Origin: Lysobacterales bacterium
GTDB lineage: Bacteria; Pseudomonadota; Gammaproteobacteria; Xanthomonadales; UBA2363
Assembly (NCBI GenBank): GCA_019634735.1
Contig: JAHCAT010000015.1
Location: 1 to 64,000 of the forward strand
Direction: 5' to 3'
Length of the DNA stretch: 64,000 nucleotides
The notes under the pieces are model-generated. The model was not told where the DNA came from, made no database searches, and worked only from the letters and a program-made list of their open reading frames with translations. The translations under genes were made by a program, and so were the position numbers. This document shows, in pieces, positions 40,694 to 61,684 of the stretch (position 1 is the first letter of the stretch; every line of letters starts with the position of its first letter).

Positions 40694-40957
40694 TCAGCGC
40701 TGCGCGCGCTCGAGCACCTCGACCACCTGCCAATTCTTGGTCTTGGACAGGGGGCGGCACTCGGCGATGCGGACGAGGTCGCCCTCGCGGCACTGGCCTT
40801 CGGCGTCGTGGGCGTGCACCTTGGTCGAGCGGCGCAGGTACTTGTTGTACATGCCGTGCTTGACCTGGCGCTCGATCAGCACCGTGACGGTCTTCTGCAT
40901 CTTGTCGCTGACCACCCTGCCTTCCAGGGTGTTGGCGACCTTATCGGGCGTGTTCAT
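40694..40957 (-). CDS. rpsQ: 30S ribosomal protein S17
   Basis: 87 aa OB-fold protein. Start ATG 40957 ([23 protein letters not shown]); the core [27 protein letters not shown] is diagnostic. Last gene of the S10 segment. Confidence 0.98.
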   Translation of the reverse strand: MNTPDKVANTLEGRVVSDKMQKTVTVLIERQVKHGMYNKYLRRSTKVHAHDAEGQCREGDLVRIAECRPLSKTKNWQVVEVLERAQR

Positions 40958-40970
40958 GGCTCGCGGGTCC

Positions 40971-41156
40971 TTACTTCTTCTCGCCGAGCGCGGTCTTGAG
41001 GCGCGCGACGTCACGGCGGGCACGCCGGATCTCGTGGGTCTGCGTGAGCTGGCCGCTGGCCTTCTGCATGCGCAGGTTGAACTGCTCGCGCTTCAGCTCG
41101 ACGAGCTGTTCGGCCAGTTCCTTGTCCGACTTCTTGCGGAGGTCGTTCATCTTCAT
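40971..41156 (-). CDS. rpmC: 50S ribosomal protein L29
   Basis: 61 aa helical hairpin at the tunnel exit, contacting trigger factor and SRP. I choose ATG 41156, which overlaps the rplP stop as TGATG; a GTG one codon upstream is also possible. The core [17 protein letters not shown] is diagnostic. Confidence 0.97.
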   Translation of the reverse strand: MKMNDLRKKSDKELAEQLVELKREQFNLRMQKASGQLTQTHEIRRARRDVARLKTALGEKK

Positions 41157-41569
41157 CACAGCACCGTGCGGGTCACAAAGGTGGTCTTCACCGGCAGCTT
41201 GGCGGCGGCCAGTGCGAACGCGGCCCGGGCATCGGCCTCGGAAACGCCTTCGATCTCGTAGATCATCCGGCCCGGCTGGATCACGGCCGCCCAGAACTCG
41301 ACGTTGCCCTTGCCCGAACCCATGCGCACCTCGATCGGCTTGCGGGTGATCGGCTTGTCCGGGAACACGCGGATGAACAGCTTGCCGCCGCGCTTCACGT
41401 GGCGCGAGATGGTCCGGCGCGCGGCCTCGATCTGGCGGGCGGTCAGCATGCCGTGCTGGGTCGCCTTCAGGCCGAACTCGCCGAAGCTCACCTGGTTTGC
41501 GACGAAGGTGAGGCCCCGGTTGCGGCTCTTGTGGACCTTGCGGAACTTGGTTCGCTTGGGTTGCAGCAT
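41156..41569 (-). CDS. rplP: 50S ribosomal protein L16
   Basis: 137 aa. Starts [20 protein letters not shown]; contains [30 protein letters not shown]16 organises the peptidyl-transferase and A-tRNA site and contains the conserved Arg hydroxylated by YcfD in some bacteria. Its stop overlaps rpmC. Confidence 0.98.
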   Translation of the reverse strand: MLQPKRTKFRKVHKSRNRGLTFVANQVSFGEFGLKATQHGMLTARQIEAARRTISRHVKRGGKLFIRVFPDKPITRKPIEVRMGSGKGNVEFWAAVIQPGRMIYEIEGVSEADARAAFALAAAKLPVKTTFVTRTVL

Positions 41570-41575
41570 TGTCGT

Positions 41576-42316
<741 letters not shown>

Positions 42317-42326
42317 CTTTGCGTCC

Positions 42327-42659
42327 TCAGTTGTCGCCGACGACGACGGTGATGTGGCTGGTGCGCTTGACGATGCGCGTGCCACGGCCCTTGGCGCGGG
42401 CGGCGAAGCGCTTCAGGCGCGGGCCCTCGTCCACGAAGATGCGCGCGACCTTCAGCTCGTCGACGTCGGCACCCTGGTTGTTCTCGGCGTTGGAGACGGC
42501 CGAGAGCAGCAGTTTCTTGATCAGCGCCGCGCCCTTCTTGGGGCTGAAGGCAAGCACGTCGGTGGCGCGACCCACCGGCATGCCGCGGACCTGGTCGGCG
42601 ACCAGCCTGGCCTTCTGGGGGGAGATGCGCGCACCGCGCAGGATCGCTCTGGCTTCCAT
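42327..42659 (-). CDS. rplV: 50S ribosomal protein L22
   Basis: 110 aa. Its beta-hairpin (around [22 protein letters not shown]) lines the exit tunnel near the macrolide site. Starts [22 protein letters not shown]. Confidence 0.98.
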   Translation of the reverse strand: MEARAILRGARISPQKARLVADQVRGMPVGRATDVLAFSPKKGAALIKKLLLSAVSNAENNQGADVDELKVARIFVDEGPRLKRFAARAKGRGTRIVKRTSHITVVVGDN

Positions 42660-42671
42660 TGCTGTGCTCCC

Positions 42672-42944
42672 TTACTTCGACTTCTTGTCGCCCGAGTGAC
42701 CCTTGAAGGTCCGGGTCGGGGCGAACTCGCCGAGCTTGTGCCCGACCATGTTCTCGTTGACCATGACCGGAACGTGCTGGCGGCCGTTGTGCACGGCGAT
42801 GGTGAAACCCACCATCTCCGGGAGGACCATTGAACGCCGCGACCAGGTCTTGATCGGCTTCTTGCTGCTGCTGGCCAGAGCGGACTCCACCTTGTTCTGC
42901 AGGTGGTGATCCACGAACGGACCCTTCTTGAGTGAACGAGCCAT
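42672..42944 (-). CDS. rpsS: 30S ribosomal protein S19
   Basis: 90 aa. Starts [19 protein letters not shown]; the core [27 protein letters not shown] (shown in part as [18 protein letters not shown]) is diagnostic. Complexes with S13 in the 30S head. Confidence 0.98.
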   Translation of the reverse strand: MARSLKKGPFVDHHLQNKVESALASSSKKPIKTWSRRSMVLPEMVGFTIAVHNGRQHVPVMVNENMVGHKLGEFAPTRTFKGHSGDKKSK

Positions 42945-42958
42945 TTATCTCAACCTCA

Positions 42959-43780
42959 TCACTTGCGGCGGCGCACGATGAACTTCGTCGTGCGCTTGTT
43001 CTTGCGGGTCTTGTAACCCTTGGTCGGCACACCCCAGGGGGTCACCGGATGGCGGCCACCCGAGGTGCGACCCTCGCCACCGCCGTGCGGATGGTCGACC
43101 GGGTTCATCACCACGCCGCGGACGGTCGGGCGGATGCCCAGCCAGCGCTTGGCGCCGGCCTTGCCCAGCTTGCGCAGGTTGTGCTCGCTGTTGCCGACCT
43201 CGCCGATCGTGGCGCGGCAGTCGGCCGGCACCTTGCGCATCTCGCCGGAGCGCAGCCGCAGCGTCGCGTAACCCTGCTCGCGCGCCACCAGCTGGCAGCC
43301 GGCACCGGCGCTGCGGGCGAGCTGCGCGCCCTTGCCGGGCTTCATCTCGATGCAATGCACGGTCGAGCCGATCGGCATGTTGCGCAGCGGCAGGGTGTTG
43401 CCGACGCGGATCGGCACGTCGGTGCCCGACATCAGCTGGTCGCCCACCTGCACGCCCTTCGGCGCGATGATGTAGCGGCGCTCGCCGTCGACATAGCACA
43501 GCAGCGCGATGTGCGCGGTGCGGTTGGGATCGTACTCGATCCGCTCGACGCGCGCCGGGATGCCTTCCTTGTCGCGCTTGAAGTCGATGATCCGGTAGTG
43601 CTGCTTGTGGCCGCCGCCACGATGCCGGGTGGTGATCCGGCCGTGGTTGTTGCGGCCACCGGTCTTGCTCTGGGGCTCGACCAGCGGCTGGTACGGACCA
43701 CCCTTGTGCAGGTCCGGCGACGTCACACGGACCATTGCGCGGCGGCCCGGGGAGGTCGGCTTGAGTGTCATCAGTGCCAT
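42959..43780 (-). CDS. rplB: 50S ribosomal protein L2
   Basis: 273 aa; essential for subunit association and peptidyl transfer. Start ATG 43780 ([19 protein letters not shown]). The C-terminal [20 protein letters not shown] contains the critical His. Upstream in-frame codons would overlap rplW and are rejected. Confidence 0.98.
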   Translation of the reverse strand: MALMTLKPTSPGRRAMVRVTSPDLHKGGPYQPLVEPQSKTGGRNNHGRITTRHRGGGHKQHYRIIDFKRDKEGIPARVERIEYDPNRTAHIALLCYVDGERRYIIAPKGVQVGDQLMSGTDVPIRVGNTLPLRNMPIGSTVHCIEMKPGKGAQLARSAGAGCQLVAREQGYATLRLRSGEMRKVPADCRATIGEVGNSEHNLRKLGKAGAKRWLGIRPTVRGVVMNPVDHPHGGGEGRTSGGRHPVTPWGVPTKGYKTRKNKRTTKFIVRRRK

Positions 43781-43796
43781 CGGAATATTCCTCGGA

Positions 43797-44093
43797 TCAG
43801 GCCTTCGCACCCAGGTCGATGCTCTGGCCGTCGGCCAGGCTGACATAGGCCTTGCGGCGATCGCTGCGACGACCCGGCTGGAACCGGAAGCTCTTGTTCT
43901 TGCCCTTCAGGTTCACCACGGTGACCTTGTCGACCTTGACGCTGAAGAGCTTCTCCACGGCCGCCTTGACGTCGGCCTTGGAGGCGCTCTGCGCCACCTC
44001 GAACACGTACTGGTTGCCGGACTCCTGCAGACGGGCGCTCTTCTCGGAGACGACCGGTGCGCGGATCACGTCGTACACGCTGTGCTTGCTCAT
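43797..44093 (-). CDS. rplW: 50S ribosomal protein L23
   Basis: 98 aa exit-tunnel protein that docks trigger factor and SRP. Starts [22 protein letters not shown]. Its ATG overlaps the rplD stop as ATGA. Confidence 0.98.
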   Translation of the reverse strand: MSKHSVYDVIRAPVVSEKSARLQESGNQYVFEVAQSASKADVKAAVEKLFSVKVDKVTVVNLKGKNKSFRFQPGRRSDRRKAYVSLADGQSIDLGAKA

Positions 44094-44692
44094 GCCAGCC
44101 ACTCCTCGATCTTCTTGACCGAGTCGACGGTCATGTAGACGCGCTCGGCGTTGACCAGGCTGACCGGATCGAGCGCGCCCGCGTCGGTGACGAACACGTA
44201 CGGGATGTTGCGCGCGGCCAGGTACAGGTTCAGGTCGTCGGCCTCGGTGACGATCAGGGCCCGGTCGGCCTTCCACTCGGCCAGCTTGCCGAGCAGCAGC
44301 TTGGTGCGCGGCTCGGCGATCTCCAGCGAGTCGATCACGTGCAGGCGGTCCTGGCGGACCAGCTCGGACAGGATCGAGCGCAGCGCGCCACGGTACATCT
44401 TGCGGTTGACCTTCTGCTCGAACGAACGCGGGCGCGCCGCATGCGTCTTGCCGCCACCGCGCCACAACGGGCCGCGGGTGGTGCCGGCGCGGGCGCTGCC
44501 GGTGCCCTTCTGCTTGAACGGCTTGCGGCCGCCGCCGGAAACCTCGGCGCGGGTCTTCTGGGCCTTGGTGCCGGAGCGGGCGGCCGCCTGGTAGGCGACC
44601 ACGACCTGGTGAACGAGGTCCTCGCGGAACGACTCGCCCCAGATGGTCTCCGAAACGGGCAGCTTGGCGCCGCCCTGGATCTGCAGTTCCAT
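44090..44692 (-). CDS. rplD: 50S ribosomal protein L4
   Basis: 200 aa. Start ATG 44692 ([20 protein letters not shown]). The extended loop reaching the tunnel includes [20 protein letters not shown]. In E. coli L4 also represses its own S10 operon by acting on the rpsJ leader; the gap before rpsJ here is only 88 bp, shorter than the E. coli leader. Confidence 0.98.
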   Translation of the reverse strand: MELQIQGGAKLPVSETIWGESFREDLVHQVVVAYQAAARSGTKAQKTRAEVSGGGRKPFKQKGTGSARAGTTRGPLWRGGGKTHAARPRSFEQKVNRKMYRGALRSILSELVRQDRLHVIDSLEIAEPRTKLLLGKLAEWKADRALIVTEADDLNLYLAARNIPYVFVTDAGALDPVSLVNAERVYMTVDSVKKIEEWLA

Positions 44693-44703
44693 CGTGCTTC
44701 TCC

Positions 44704-45342
44704 TTATGCCTTGGCCGCCGGACGGACGACGACGTCGCCACCCGGCGCGCCCGGCACCGAACCCTTGACCGCGATCAGGCCGCGCTCGACGTCGACCTTG
44801 ACGACCTCGAGGCCCTGCGCCGACTGGTTCACGTGGCCCATGTGTCCGGACATCTTCTTGCCCTTGAACACGCGACCCGGGGTCTGGCGCTGGCCGATCG
44901 AGCCCGGCGAGCGGTGGCTCAGCGAGTTGCCGTGCGTGGCGTCGCCCATGGTGAAGCCCCAGCGCTTGATGGTGCCCTGGAAGCCCTTGCCCTTGGTGAC
45001 GCCGGCCACATCGACCATCTGGCCGACCTGGAACAGGTCGCACTTGATCTCGCCGCCCACCTCATAGCCGCCGACCGCATCGTCGGCTACCCGGAACTCC
45101 CACAGACCACGCCCGGCCTCGACCTTGGCGCGCGCGTAGTGGCCGGCGAGCGGCTTGCTCACCAGCGCGGCGCGCTTGTCGCCGGCGGCGACCTGGATGG
45201 CGCTGTAGCCATCGGTCTCCGTGGTCTTGACCTGGACGATGCGGTTCGGGCTGGCCTCGATCAGGGTCACCGGGACCGATCGGCCATCTTCCGTGAACAC
45301 GCGGCTCATACCGGCCTTGCGGCCAACAATTCCGACTCTCAT
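44704..45342 (-). CDS. rplC: 50S ribosomal protein L3
   Basis: 212 aa. Starts [20 protein letters not shown]. The central extension [19 protein letters not shown] and [20 protein letters not shown] reach toward the peptidyl-transferase centre; the Gln in GQRQTPGR corresponds to the residue methylated by PrmB. Confidence 0.98.
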   Translation of the reverse strand: MRVGIVGRKAGMSRVFTEDGRSVPVTLIEASPNRIVQVKTTETDGYSAIQVAAGDKRAALVSKPLAGHYARAKVEAGRGLWEFRVADDAVGGYEVGGEIKCDLFQVGQMVDVAGVTKGKGFQGTIKRWGFTMGDATHGNSLSHRSPGSIGQRQTPGRVFKGKKMSGHMGHVNQSAQGLEVVKVDVERGLIAVKGSVPGAPGGDVVVRPAAKA

Positions 45343-45355
45343 GACTGCAATCCCG

Positions 45356-45667
45356 TCAGTACAGCTTGATCTGCACGTCCACGCCGGCGGCGAGGTCGAG
45401 CTTCATCAGCGCGTCGACGGTCTTGTCGTTGGGATCGACGATGTCCATCACGCGCTTGTGCGTGCGCATCTCGTACTGGTCGCGCGCGTCCTTGTCGACG
45501 TGCGGCGACACCAGCACGGTGTAGCGCTCCTTCTTGGTCGGCAGCGGAATCGGACCGCGCACCTGGGCGCCCGTCCGCTTCGCCGTCTCGACGATTTCGC
45601 TGGCCGAACGGTCGATCAGGCGGTAATCGAACGCCTTCAACCTGATGCGGATCTTCTGCTGTGCCAT
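45356..45667 (-). CDS. rpsJ: 30S ribosomal protein S10 (NusE)
   Basis: 103 aa, both a 30S head protein and NusE, the NusB partner in transcription antitermination. Starts [22 protein letters not shown]; the core [25 protein letters not shown] is diagnostic. First gene of the S10 segment, 88 bp after tufA. Confidence 0.98.
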   Translation of the reverse strand: MAQQKIRIRLKAFDYRLIDRSASEIVETAKRTGAQVRGPIPLPTKKERYTVLVSPHVDKDARDQYEMRTHKRVMDIVDPNDKTVDALMKLDLAAGVDVQIKLY

Positions 45668-45684
45668 GACCTGTTTTCCTGTCT

Positions 45685-45706
45685 GGAGCCCGGGACCCCG
45701 GGCTCC
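45685..45706 (-). terminator. Strong hairpin in the tufA-rpsJ gap
   Basis: GGAGCCCGGG (45685-45694) and CCCGGGCTCC (45697-45706) pair perfectly with AC between them, so the inner pair must open. No U-tract follows on the minus strand; the next bases are AGACAGGAAAACAGG, the rpsJ ribosome-binding region. It could be a processing or regulatory stem for rpsJ instead of a terminator. Confidence 0.45.
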
Positions 45707-45755
45707 TTCTGCACTGTTGCCTTGCGGACTGCGCTTCGGGACGACCCGCAGCCGC

Positions 45756-46946
<1,191 letters not shown>

Positions 46947-46988
46947 GGCTGAATAACCTCGTATCGAATCTTGTGGGACAGGTTGGGA

Positions 46989-49079
<2,091 letters not shown>

Positions 49080-49162
49080 GTCTTGGATCCTTGCTTAGTT
49101 GGGTACTCAGCCCGGCGGCAGCTGCGGCGCCGGGGCCGCGCTCCGCGCCACCGGGCCGATGC

Positions 49163-49633
49163 TCACCAGCGGTAGTGCGAGAAGGCCTTGTTGGCCTCGG
49201 CCATGCGGTGGGTCTCTTCGCGCTTCTTCACGGCGCCGCCGCGGTTCTCGGAGGCGTCCATGAGCTCGCCCGCCAGCTTGCGCGGCATGGTGTTCTCGGA
49301 ACGCTTGCGGGCCGCGTCGATCAGCCAGCGCATCGCCAGGGCCTGGCGACGGGCAGGACGAACCTCGACCGGCACCTGGTAGGTGGCGCCACCGACGCGA
49401 CGGCTCTTCACCTCGACCACCGGGGAGACGTTGTCGAGCGCCTTCTCGATGGTGGTCAGCGGCTCGGAACCGGCCTTCTCGCCGATGTGCTCGAGCGCGC
49501 CGTAGACGATCCGCTCGGCCACCGACTTCTTGCCGCTGCGCATCACCATGTTGATGAAGCGCGCGACCATCTGGCTGGAGTGCTTCGGATCCGGCAGCGT
49601 GACGCGCGCGGGATGGGAGCCCTTTCTCGACAT
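49163..49633 (-). CDS. rpsG: 30S ribosomal protein S7
   Basis: 156 aa; nucleates 30S head assembly and, in E. coli, represses the str operon by binding the rpsL-rpsG gap. Here that gap is only 20 bp, too short for the E. coli-type S7 target. Core: [22 protein letters not shown]. Confidence 0.98.
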   Translation of the reverse strand: MSRKGSHPARVTLPDPKHSSQMVARFINMVMRSGKKSVAERIVYGALEHIGEKAGSEPLTTIEKALDNVSPVVEVKSRRVGGATYQVPVEVRPARRQALAMRWLIDAARKRSENTMPRKLAGELMDASENRGGAVKKREETHRMAEANKAFSHYRW

Positions 49634-49653
49634 GACTTGAGTTCCTGGAAACC

Positions 49654-50028
49654 TTAGGACTTGGGACGCTTGGCGCCGTACTTGGAGCGGGCCTGCCTGC
49701 GCTTGGCCACGCCGGAGGCGTCAAGCGAGCCGCGGACCATGTGGTAGCGCACGCCGGGCAGATCCTTGACGCGGCCGCCGCGGATCAGCACGACCGAGTG
49801 CTCCTGGAGGTTGTGACCCTCGCCGCCGATGTAGGAGATGACCTCGAAACCGTTGGTCAGACGCACCTTGGCGACCTTGCGAAGGGCCGAGTTCGGCTTC
49901 TTCGGGGTGGTCGTGTAGACGCGCGTGCAGACGCCACGCTTCTGCGGACAGGACTCCAGCGCCGGCGAGGCGCTCTTGTAGCTCTTGGGGTGCCGACCCT
50001 TGCGGACCAGCTGGTTGATCGTTGCCAT
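49654..50028 (-). CDS. rpsL: 30S ribosomal protein S12
   Basis: 124 aa decoding-centre protein. [14 protein letters not shown] (Lys43 and Lys44) and [11 protein letters not shown] (Lys and Asp of the 88-89 region) carry the wild-type streptomycin-sensitive residues; the Asp is the RimO methylthiolation site. First gene after the promoter at 50090-50118. Confidence 0.99.
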   Translation of the reverse strand: MATINQLVRKGRHPKSYKSASPALESCPQKRGVCTRVYTTTPKKPNSALRKVAKVRLTNGFEVISYIGGEGHNLQEHSVVLIRGGRVKDLPGVRYHMVRGSLDASGVAKRRQARSKYGAKRPKS

Positions 50029-50042
50029 CGTCAGCCTCGGAG

Positions 50043-50079
50043 AAACAAAAACACAGGCCGAGCGAAACCCCGGCCTGTG
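50043..50079 (-). terminator. Terminator-like hairpin at the 5' end of the str transcript
   Basis: Arms CACAGGCCG (50052-50060) and CGGCCTGTG (50071-50079) are perfect 9-bp complements with a 10-nt loop. On the minus strand the stem is followed by TTTTTGTTTC, a good U-tract. It lies about 25 nt before the rpsL start and begins only a few nt after the predicted transcription start, so it can terminate rpoBC read-through and may attenuate the str operon. Confidence 0.75.
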
Positions 50080-50089
50080 AGCTTTGAGA

Positions 50090-50118
50090 GTTTAACGGTA
50101 TCTTCAGAAACCTGTCAA
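50090..50118 (-). promoter_or_regulatory. Sigma-70 promoter of the rpsL-rpsG-fusA-tufA operon
   Basis: Minus strand: -35 TTGACA (50118-50113), 17-bp spacer, -10 TTAAAC (50095-50090). The -35 is consensus and the spacing optimal. The predicted start is near 50083, giving a leader of about 55 nt before rpsL. Confidence 0.8.
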
Positions 50119-50192
50119 CACCTTGCGCGGCATCCTGCCGCCGAACACGAGGCCGGTCCGTGGCCTCATTTCGTTTTGGGGTGCGGCTTAGC

Positions 50193-54476
<4,284 letters not shown>

Positions 54477-54496
54477 GGCTTATCTCCGCGTCCCGG

Positions 54497-58582
<4,086 letters not shown>

Positions 58583-58654
58583 GTAACCGCCTCGCTAGAT
58601 GCCGCCCCGCGGGCACGGGACTGGGGTGTGAAACCGGATGGCAGAACGGAAATC

Positions 58655-58693
58655 GGGAAGGCGCCGCCGGCGCCCGGGTCTCGGCGCCTTCCC
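58655..58693 (-). promoter_or_regulatory. 12-bp stem in the rplL-rpoB gap (possible processing site)
   Basis: GGGAAGGCGCCG (58655-58666) pairs perfectly with CGGCGCCTTCCC (58682-58693) around a 15-nt loop. In E. coli an RNase III stem lies at the equivalent point between rplL and rpoB; a similar role is inferred. Confidence 0.5.
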
Positions 58694-58721
58694 CATTGCC
58701 GTCGCAACCACCGCGGCGAAA

Positions 58722-58755
58722 AACACGAAAGGCCCGGGGGCTTGCGCCCCCAGGC
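58722..58755 (-). terminator. Attenuator-type hairpin between rplL and rpoB
   Basis: Arms 58732-58741 (GCCCGGGGGC) and 58746-58755 (GCCCCCAGGC) close a TTGC loop with one G-T wobble. On the minus strand the stem is followed by CTTTCGTGTTTTT, so it resembles an intrinsic terminator. In E. coli a partial terminator at this location sets the ratio of L7/L12 to RNA polymerase; the same is likely here. Confidence 0.7.
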
Positions 58756-58793
58756 TCGACCGGTCGCTGTGGTGACAGCGACGCAACCGCCGA

Positions 58794-59171
58794 TTACTTC
58801 AGCTCGACGGTGGCGCCGGCCGCTTCCAGCTCCTTCTTGAACTTGGCGGCGTCGTCCTTGCTCACGGCATCCTTGACGGTGCCGGTCGCCTCGACGAGGT
58901 CCTTGGCCTCCTTCAGGCCCAGGCCGGTGATGGCGCGGACCGCCTTGATCACCTCGACCTTCTTCTCGCCGGCCGACTTCAGCACGACGGTGAACTCGGT
59001 CTGCTCCTCGGCGGCCGGGGCAGCGGCGCCACCGGCCGGCGCGGCGGCGACCGCCACCGGGGCGGCGGCGGACACGCCGAACTTGTCTTCCATCATCTTG
59101 ACCAGCTCGACGACGTCCATGACGGACATGCCGGCGATGGCATCCAGGATCTCTTCCTTGCTAACGGCCAT
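58794..59171 (-). CDS. rplL: 50S ribosomal protein L7/L12
   Basis: 125 aa. The N-terminal dimerisation helices ([20 protein letters not shown]) are joined by an Ala/Pro/Gly-rich hinge (about 38-56) to the C-terminal factor-binding domain ([20 protein letters not shown]). Present in several copies per ribosome stalk. Confidence 0.99.
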   Translation of the reverse strand: MAVSKEEILDAIAGMSVMDVVELVKMMEDKFGVSAAAPVAVAAAPAGGAAAPAAEEQTEFTVVLKSAGEKKVEVIKAVRAITGLGLKEAKDLVEATGTVKDAVSKDDAAKFKKELEAAGATVELK

Positions 59172-59222
59172 TTTCTTAACCTCGAAACGTGATTACGGGA
59201 TGATTGGGTTGCGAACCGCGGA

Positions 59223-59753
59223 TCAGGCTGCAGCCTTCTTGGCTTCGGCCACGGCATTGACGACGCGCGCGGTCTGGGCGACCGGCTCGTTGAGCGTGCG
59301 CACGAACTTGACGACCGGGGCGATCATCACGCCGGCCAGCATTCCGAGCGCCTGCTCGAGGGTCGGCAGCGATGCCAGCTGCTCCACATGGGAGGCCGGG
59401 TACATCTGCCCGCCGACCGCGACGAGACGCGGCTTCAGCTTGTCGTTGCCCTTGGCGAACTCCTTGATCAAACGACCGGCAGCACCGGGATCGTCCTTGG
59501 AGAAGGCATACAGGAGCGGACCGGTCAGCGCGTCGGCGACGCACTGGTAATCGGTACCGTCCACCGCACGGCGGACCAGCGTGTTCTTGGCCACCTTGAG
59601 GAAGACGCCGCCCTGACGGGCCTTCGCACGCAGCTCGGTGAGCTGCGCCACGGACAAGCCGATGTAGTCGGCCGCGACCAGGGAATGCGCCTGGGCCGCC
59701 ACTTCCGCGAGTTCGGCAACCAGCTCTTTCTTCTGAGCAAGATTTAGTGCCAT
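59223..59753 (-). CDS. rplJ: 50S ribosomal protein L10
   Basis: 176 aa stalk base that carries the L7/L12 dimers. Start ATG 59753 ([22 protein letters not shown]); upstream in-frame codons would run through the leader and are rejected. Core: [25 protein letters not shown]. It autoregulates through the leader upstream. Confidence 0.98.
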   Translation of the reverse strand: MALNLAQKKELVAELAEVAAQAHSLVAADYIGLSVAQLTELRAKARQGGVFLKVAKNTLVRRAVDGTDYQCVADALTGPLLYAFSKDDPGAAGRLIKEFAKGNDKLKPRLVAVGGQMYPASHVEQLASLPTLEQALGMLAGVMIAPVVKFVRTLNEPVAQTARVVNAVAEAKKAAA

Positions 59754-59759
59754 TTCGAC

Positions 59760-59990
59760 TCCGAACTTGCATCCGGCGGGCACCATGCCCGCCGGGGGTG
59801 AACGGACCGCATCCTTGCGGGCCGCCGGTGCCTTGCGGCACCTTCCGTGGTGGCCTTCATCCCGCTGCTCCAGCCGGCCGCAACCGGCTGGAGGAGCGGG
59901 ACGAGGGTTGCACCATCTACGCAGGCCGGTTGCCCGATTACCCCGGAACGGCTCGCGCCACGCCGGGACCTGCGGTCTTTGACGGCTTGC
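59760..59990 (-). ncRNA. L10 leader (rplJ autoregulatory mRNA structure)
   Basis: On the minus strand the segments CCGTCAAAGACCGCAGGT (59985-59968) and GCCTGCGTAGATGGTG (about 59926-59911) match elements I recall from enterobacterial and Pseudomonas rplJ leaders (TGCGTAGACGGTG). Between these and rplJ lie a 17-bp interrupted stem (59861-59900, arms CTCCAGCCGG/CCGGCTGGAG extended by CCCGCT/AGCGGG), a GGTGCC/GGCACC hairpin near 59827-59842 and a GGCGGGCA/TGCCCGCC hairpin near 59777-59795. The L10-L12 complex should bind here to repress translation. A covariance-model search would settle the boundaries. Confidence 0.75.
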
Positions 59991-60056
59991 CGGACGGTCA
60001 CGCACCCTGGCGGGTGTCACACCGTGGGCCTTCCGGCAGCCCTCATTTACGGTCGT

Positions 60057-60345
60057 CCCTGACCAACAGCCCGGCCATCCATGGCCGGACTTTTCAAACA
60101 AGCCTTCCCTGACCAGAAGCCCGGCCGTCCGTGGCTGGACTTTTCAAACAAGCCTTCCCTGACCAGAAGCCCGGCCATCCATGGCTGGACTTTTCAAACA
60201 AGCCTTCCCTGACGAGAAGCCCGGCCGTCCGTGGCCGGCTTTTCAAACAAGCCTTCCCCGACCAGCAAGCCGGTCATCCGTGACCGGCCTTCGAAACGAG
60301 CCTTCGGAGGCCGTGGCGCCGGCCATCCGGGCCCGGCGCGATCGC
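60057..60345. repeat. Array of 50-bp palindrome-bearing repeats in the rplA-rplJ gap
   Basis: Units start at 60057, 60107, 60157 and 60207 (period 50, 50, 50, then 49), followed by a degenerate fifth (from about 60257) and a remnant of a sixth near 60319-60336. Consensus parts: CCCTGACCAGAAGC, a central palindrome CCGGCCATCCATGGCCGG or CCGGCCGTCCGTGGCYGG, and ACTTTTCAAACAAGCCTT. The fifth unit has CCGGTCATCCGTGACCGG, where changes in both arms preserve pairing. There are no unique spacers, so this is not a CRISPR array. It lies between rplA and the L10 leader; a hairpin made of GCGCGATCGCGC with CCGGGCC flanks (about 60327-60356) closes the region next to rplA. Confidence 0.9.
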
Positions 60346-60380
60346 GCCCGGGCCGGACGGGGCCCGAGCCCGCGGCCCGG

Positions 60381-61085
60381 TTACTTGGCGCCGGTGGTCA
60401 GGGTCGAGGTGTCGACGCCGATGCCGATGCCCATGGTGCTGGACACGAACACCTTCTGGAGGTACTGGCCCTTGGCGGCGGACGGCTTGGCCTTGACCAG
60501 GTCGGCGACCAGCGCGTTCAGGTTCTCCTTCAGGGCATCGACCTCGAAGCTGGCCTTGCCGATCGTTGCGTGGACGATGCCGCCCTTGTCCGCGCGGAAC
60601 CGGACCTGGCCGCTCTTGGCGTTGTTCACGGCCAAAGCGACGTCCATGGTCACGGTGTTGGTCTTCGGATTCGGCATCAGGCCACGCGGGCCGAGCACCT
60701 GGCCGAGCTTGCCGACCACGCGCATGGCGTCCGGGGTGGCGATCACCACACCGAAGTTGAGGTCGCCGGCCTGCATCTGCTCGGCCAGGTCGTCCATGCC
60801 GACCGCATCGGCGCCGGCGGCGCGGGCCTCATCGGCCTTGGGACCCTGGGCGAACACCGCGACACGCACGGTCTTGCCGGTGCCGTTGGGCAGCACGGTG
60901 GAGCCGCGCACGACCTGATCGGACTTCTTGGGATCGATACCGAGGCGGACCGCGACGTCGATGGACTCGACGAACTTGGTCTTGCTGTTGTCCTTGAGGA
61001 TCTTCAGGGCCTCGTCGATGGCGTAGGTGGAACCGGGCTTGACTGCACCGGCCATCGCCTTGAAACGCTTGCTGAGCTTTGCCAT
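60381..61085 (-). CDS. rplA: 50S ribosomal protein L1
   Basis: 234 aa stalk protein; in E. coli also represses rplKA translation. Start [18 protein letters not shown]; the conserved [16 protein letters not shown] (about 130-150) is diagnostic. 3-bp gap after rplK. Confidence 0.99.
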   Translation of the reverse strand: MAKLSKRFKAMAGAVKPGSTYAIDEALKILKDNSKTKFVESIDVAVRLGIDPKKSDQVVRGSTVLPNGTGKTVRVAVFAQGPKADEARAAGADAVGMDDLAEQMQAGDLNFGVVIATPDAMRVVGKLGQVLGPRGLMPNPKTNTVTMDVALAVNNAKSGQVRFRADKGGIVHATIGKASFEVDALKENLNALVADLVKAKPSAAKGQYLQKVFVSSTMGIGIGVDTSTLTTGAK

Positions 61086-61088
61086 GTC

Positions 61089-61517
61089 TTATCCCTCCAC
61101 CACCAGACCCATGCTACGCGCGCTGCCGGCGATGGTACGCACGGCGGCGTCCAGGTCGGCCGCGGTCAGGTCGGGCTCCTTCGCCTTGGCGATGTCCTCG
61201 AGCTGGGCGCGGGTGACCTTGCCGACCTTGTCGGTATGCGGCTTGGGCGAGCCCTTGGCCACGCCGGTCGCCTTCTTGAGCAGGATCGTGGCCGGCGGGG
61301 TCTTGGTGATGAAGGTGAAGCTGCGGTCGGAATAGACCGTGATCACGACCGGCAGGGGCAGGCCCGGCTCGACCTTCTGCGTGGCGGCGTTGAATGCCTT
61401 GCAGAACTCCATGATGTTGACGCCGCGCTGGCCCAGCGCCGGGCCCACGGGCGGACTCGGGTTGGCCTGCCCGGCCTTGACCTGCAGCTTGATGTAGCCG
61501 GTGATCTTCTTTGCCAT
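61089..61517 (-). CDS. rplK: 50S ribosomal protein L11
   Basis: 142 aa; binds the GTPase-associated centre with L10 and L12 and is needed for RelA response. [43 protein letters not shown] start (signature [20 protein letters not shown]) is invariant. A GAGGAG Shine-Dalgarno precedes ATG 61517. The lysines methylated by PrmA are present. Confidence 0.99.
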   Translation of the reverse strand: MAKKITGYIKLQVKAGQANPSPPVGPALGQRGVNIMEFCKAFNAATQKVEPGLPLPVVITVYSDRSFTFITKTPPATILLKKATGVAKGSPKPHTDKVGKVTRAQLEDIAKAKEPDLTAADLDAAVRTIAGSARSMGLVVEG

Positions 61518-61590
61518 CGTTGTCTACTCCTCGGGTCCAGACGCCTGCACGTCGATGTCGACTGCGGGGCTCCCCGTCAGTTTTGGATTC

Positions 61591-61618
61591 GGGACCGGGG
61601 ACCGGGAACCGGGGACCG
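61591..61618. repeat. GGGACCG 7-bp tandem repeat in the nusG-rplK gap
   Basis: Four units (GGGACCG, GGGACCG, GGAACCG, GGGACCG), preceded by GGATTC. Degenerate GGGATTCGGGA-type repeats of this kind are, to my knowledge, common between genes in Xanthomonadaceae. It lies inside the 167-bp gap upstream of rplK. Confidence 0.75.
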
Positions 61619-61684
61619 GCCGGGCGCGGATGGAATCCTTCCGCCCAGCCCGCTGTCCCGGCGCCCGACCCTGGGCCCGGCCTT

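Noticed and set aside
43797-44741. A fused L4-L23 protein
   Set aside because: The open frame continues upstream of rplW only in the wrong phase of rplD; rplW starts at ATG 44093 overlapping the rplD stop as ATGA.
50140-50180. rpoC terminator formed by GAGGCC/GGCCTC
   Set aside because: The T-rich stretch follows the stem on the plus strand, not in the direction of rpoC transcription, and the stem is only 6 bp. The hairpin at 50052-50079 is a better terminator.
60181-60260. Small protein encoded by the repeat array
   Set aside because: Open frames exist in several phases simply because the 50-bp units lack stops; repeated-peptide translations have no ribosome-binding site and change phase every unit.
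60057-60307. CRISPR array
   Set aside because: The units are contiguous 50-bp repeats with no unique spacers, and no cas genes are nearby.
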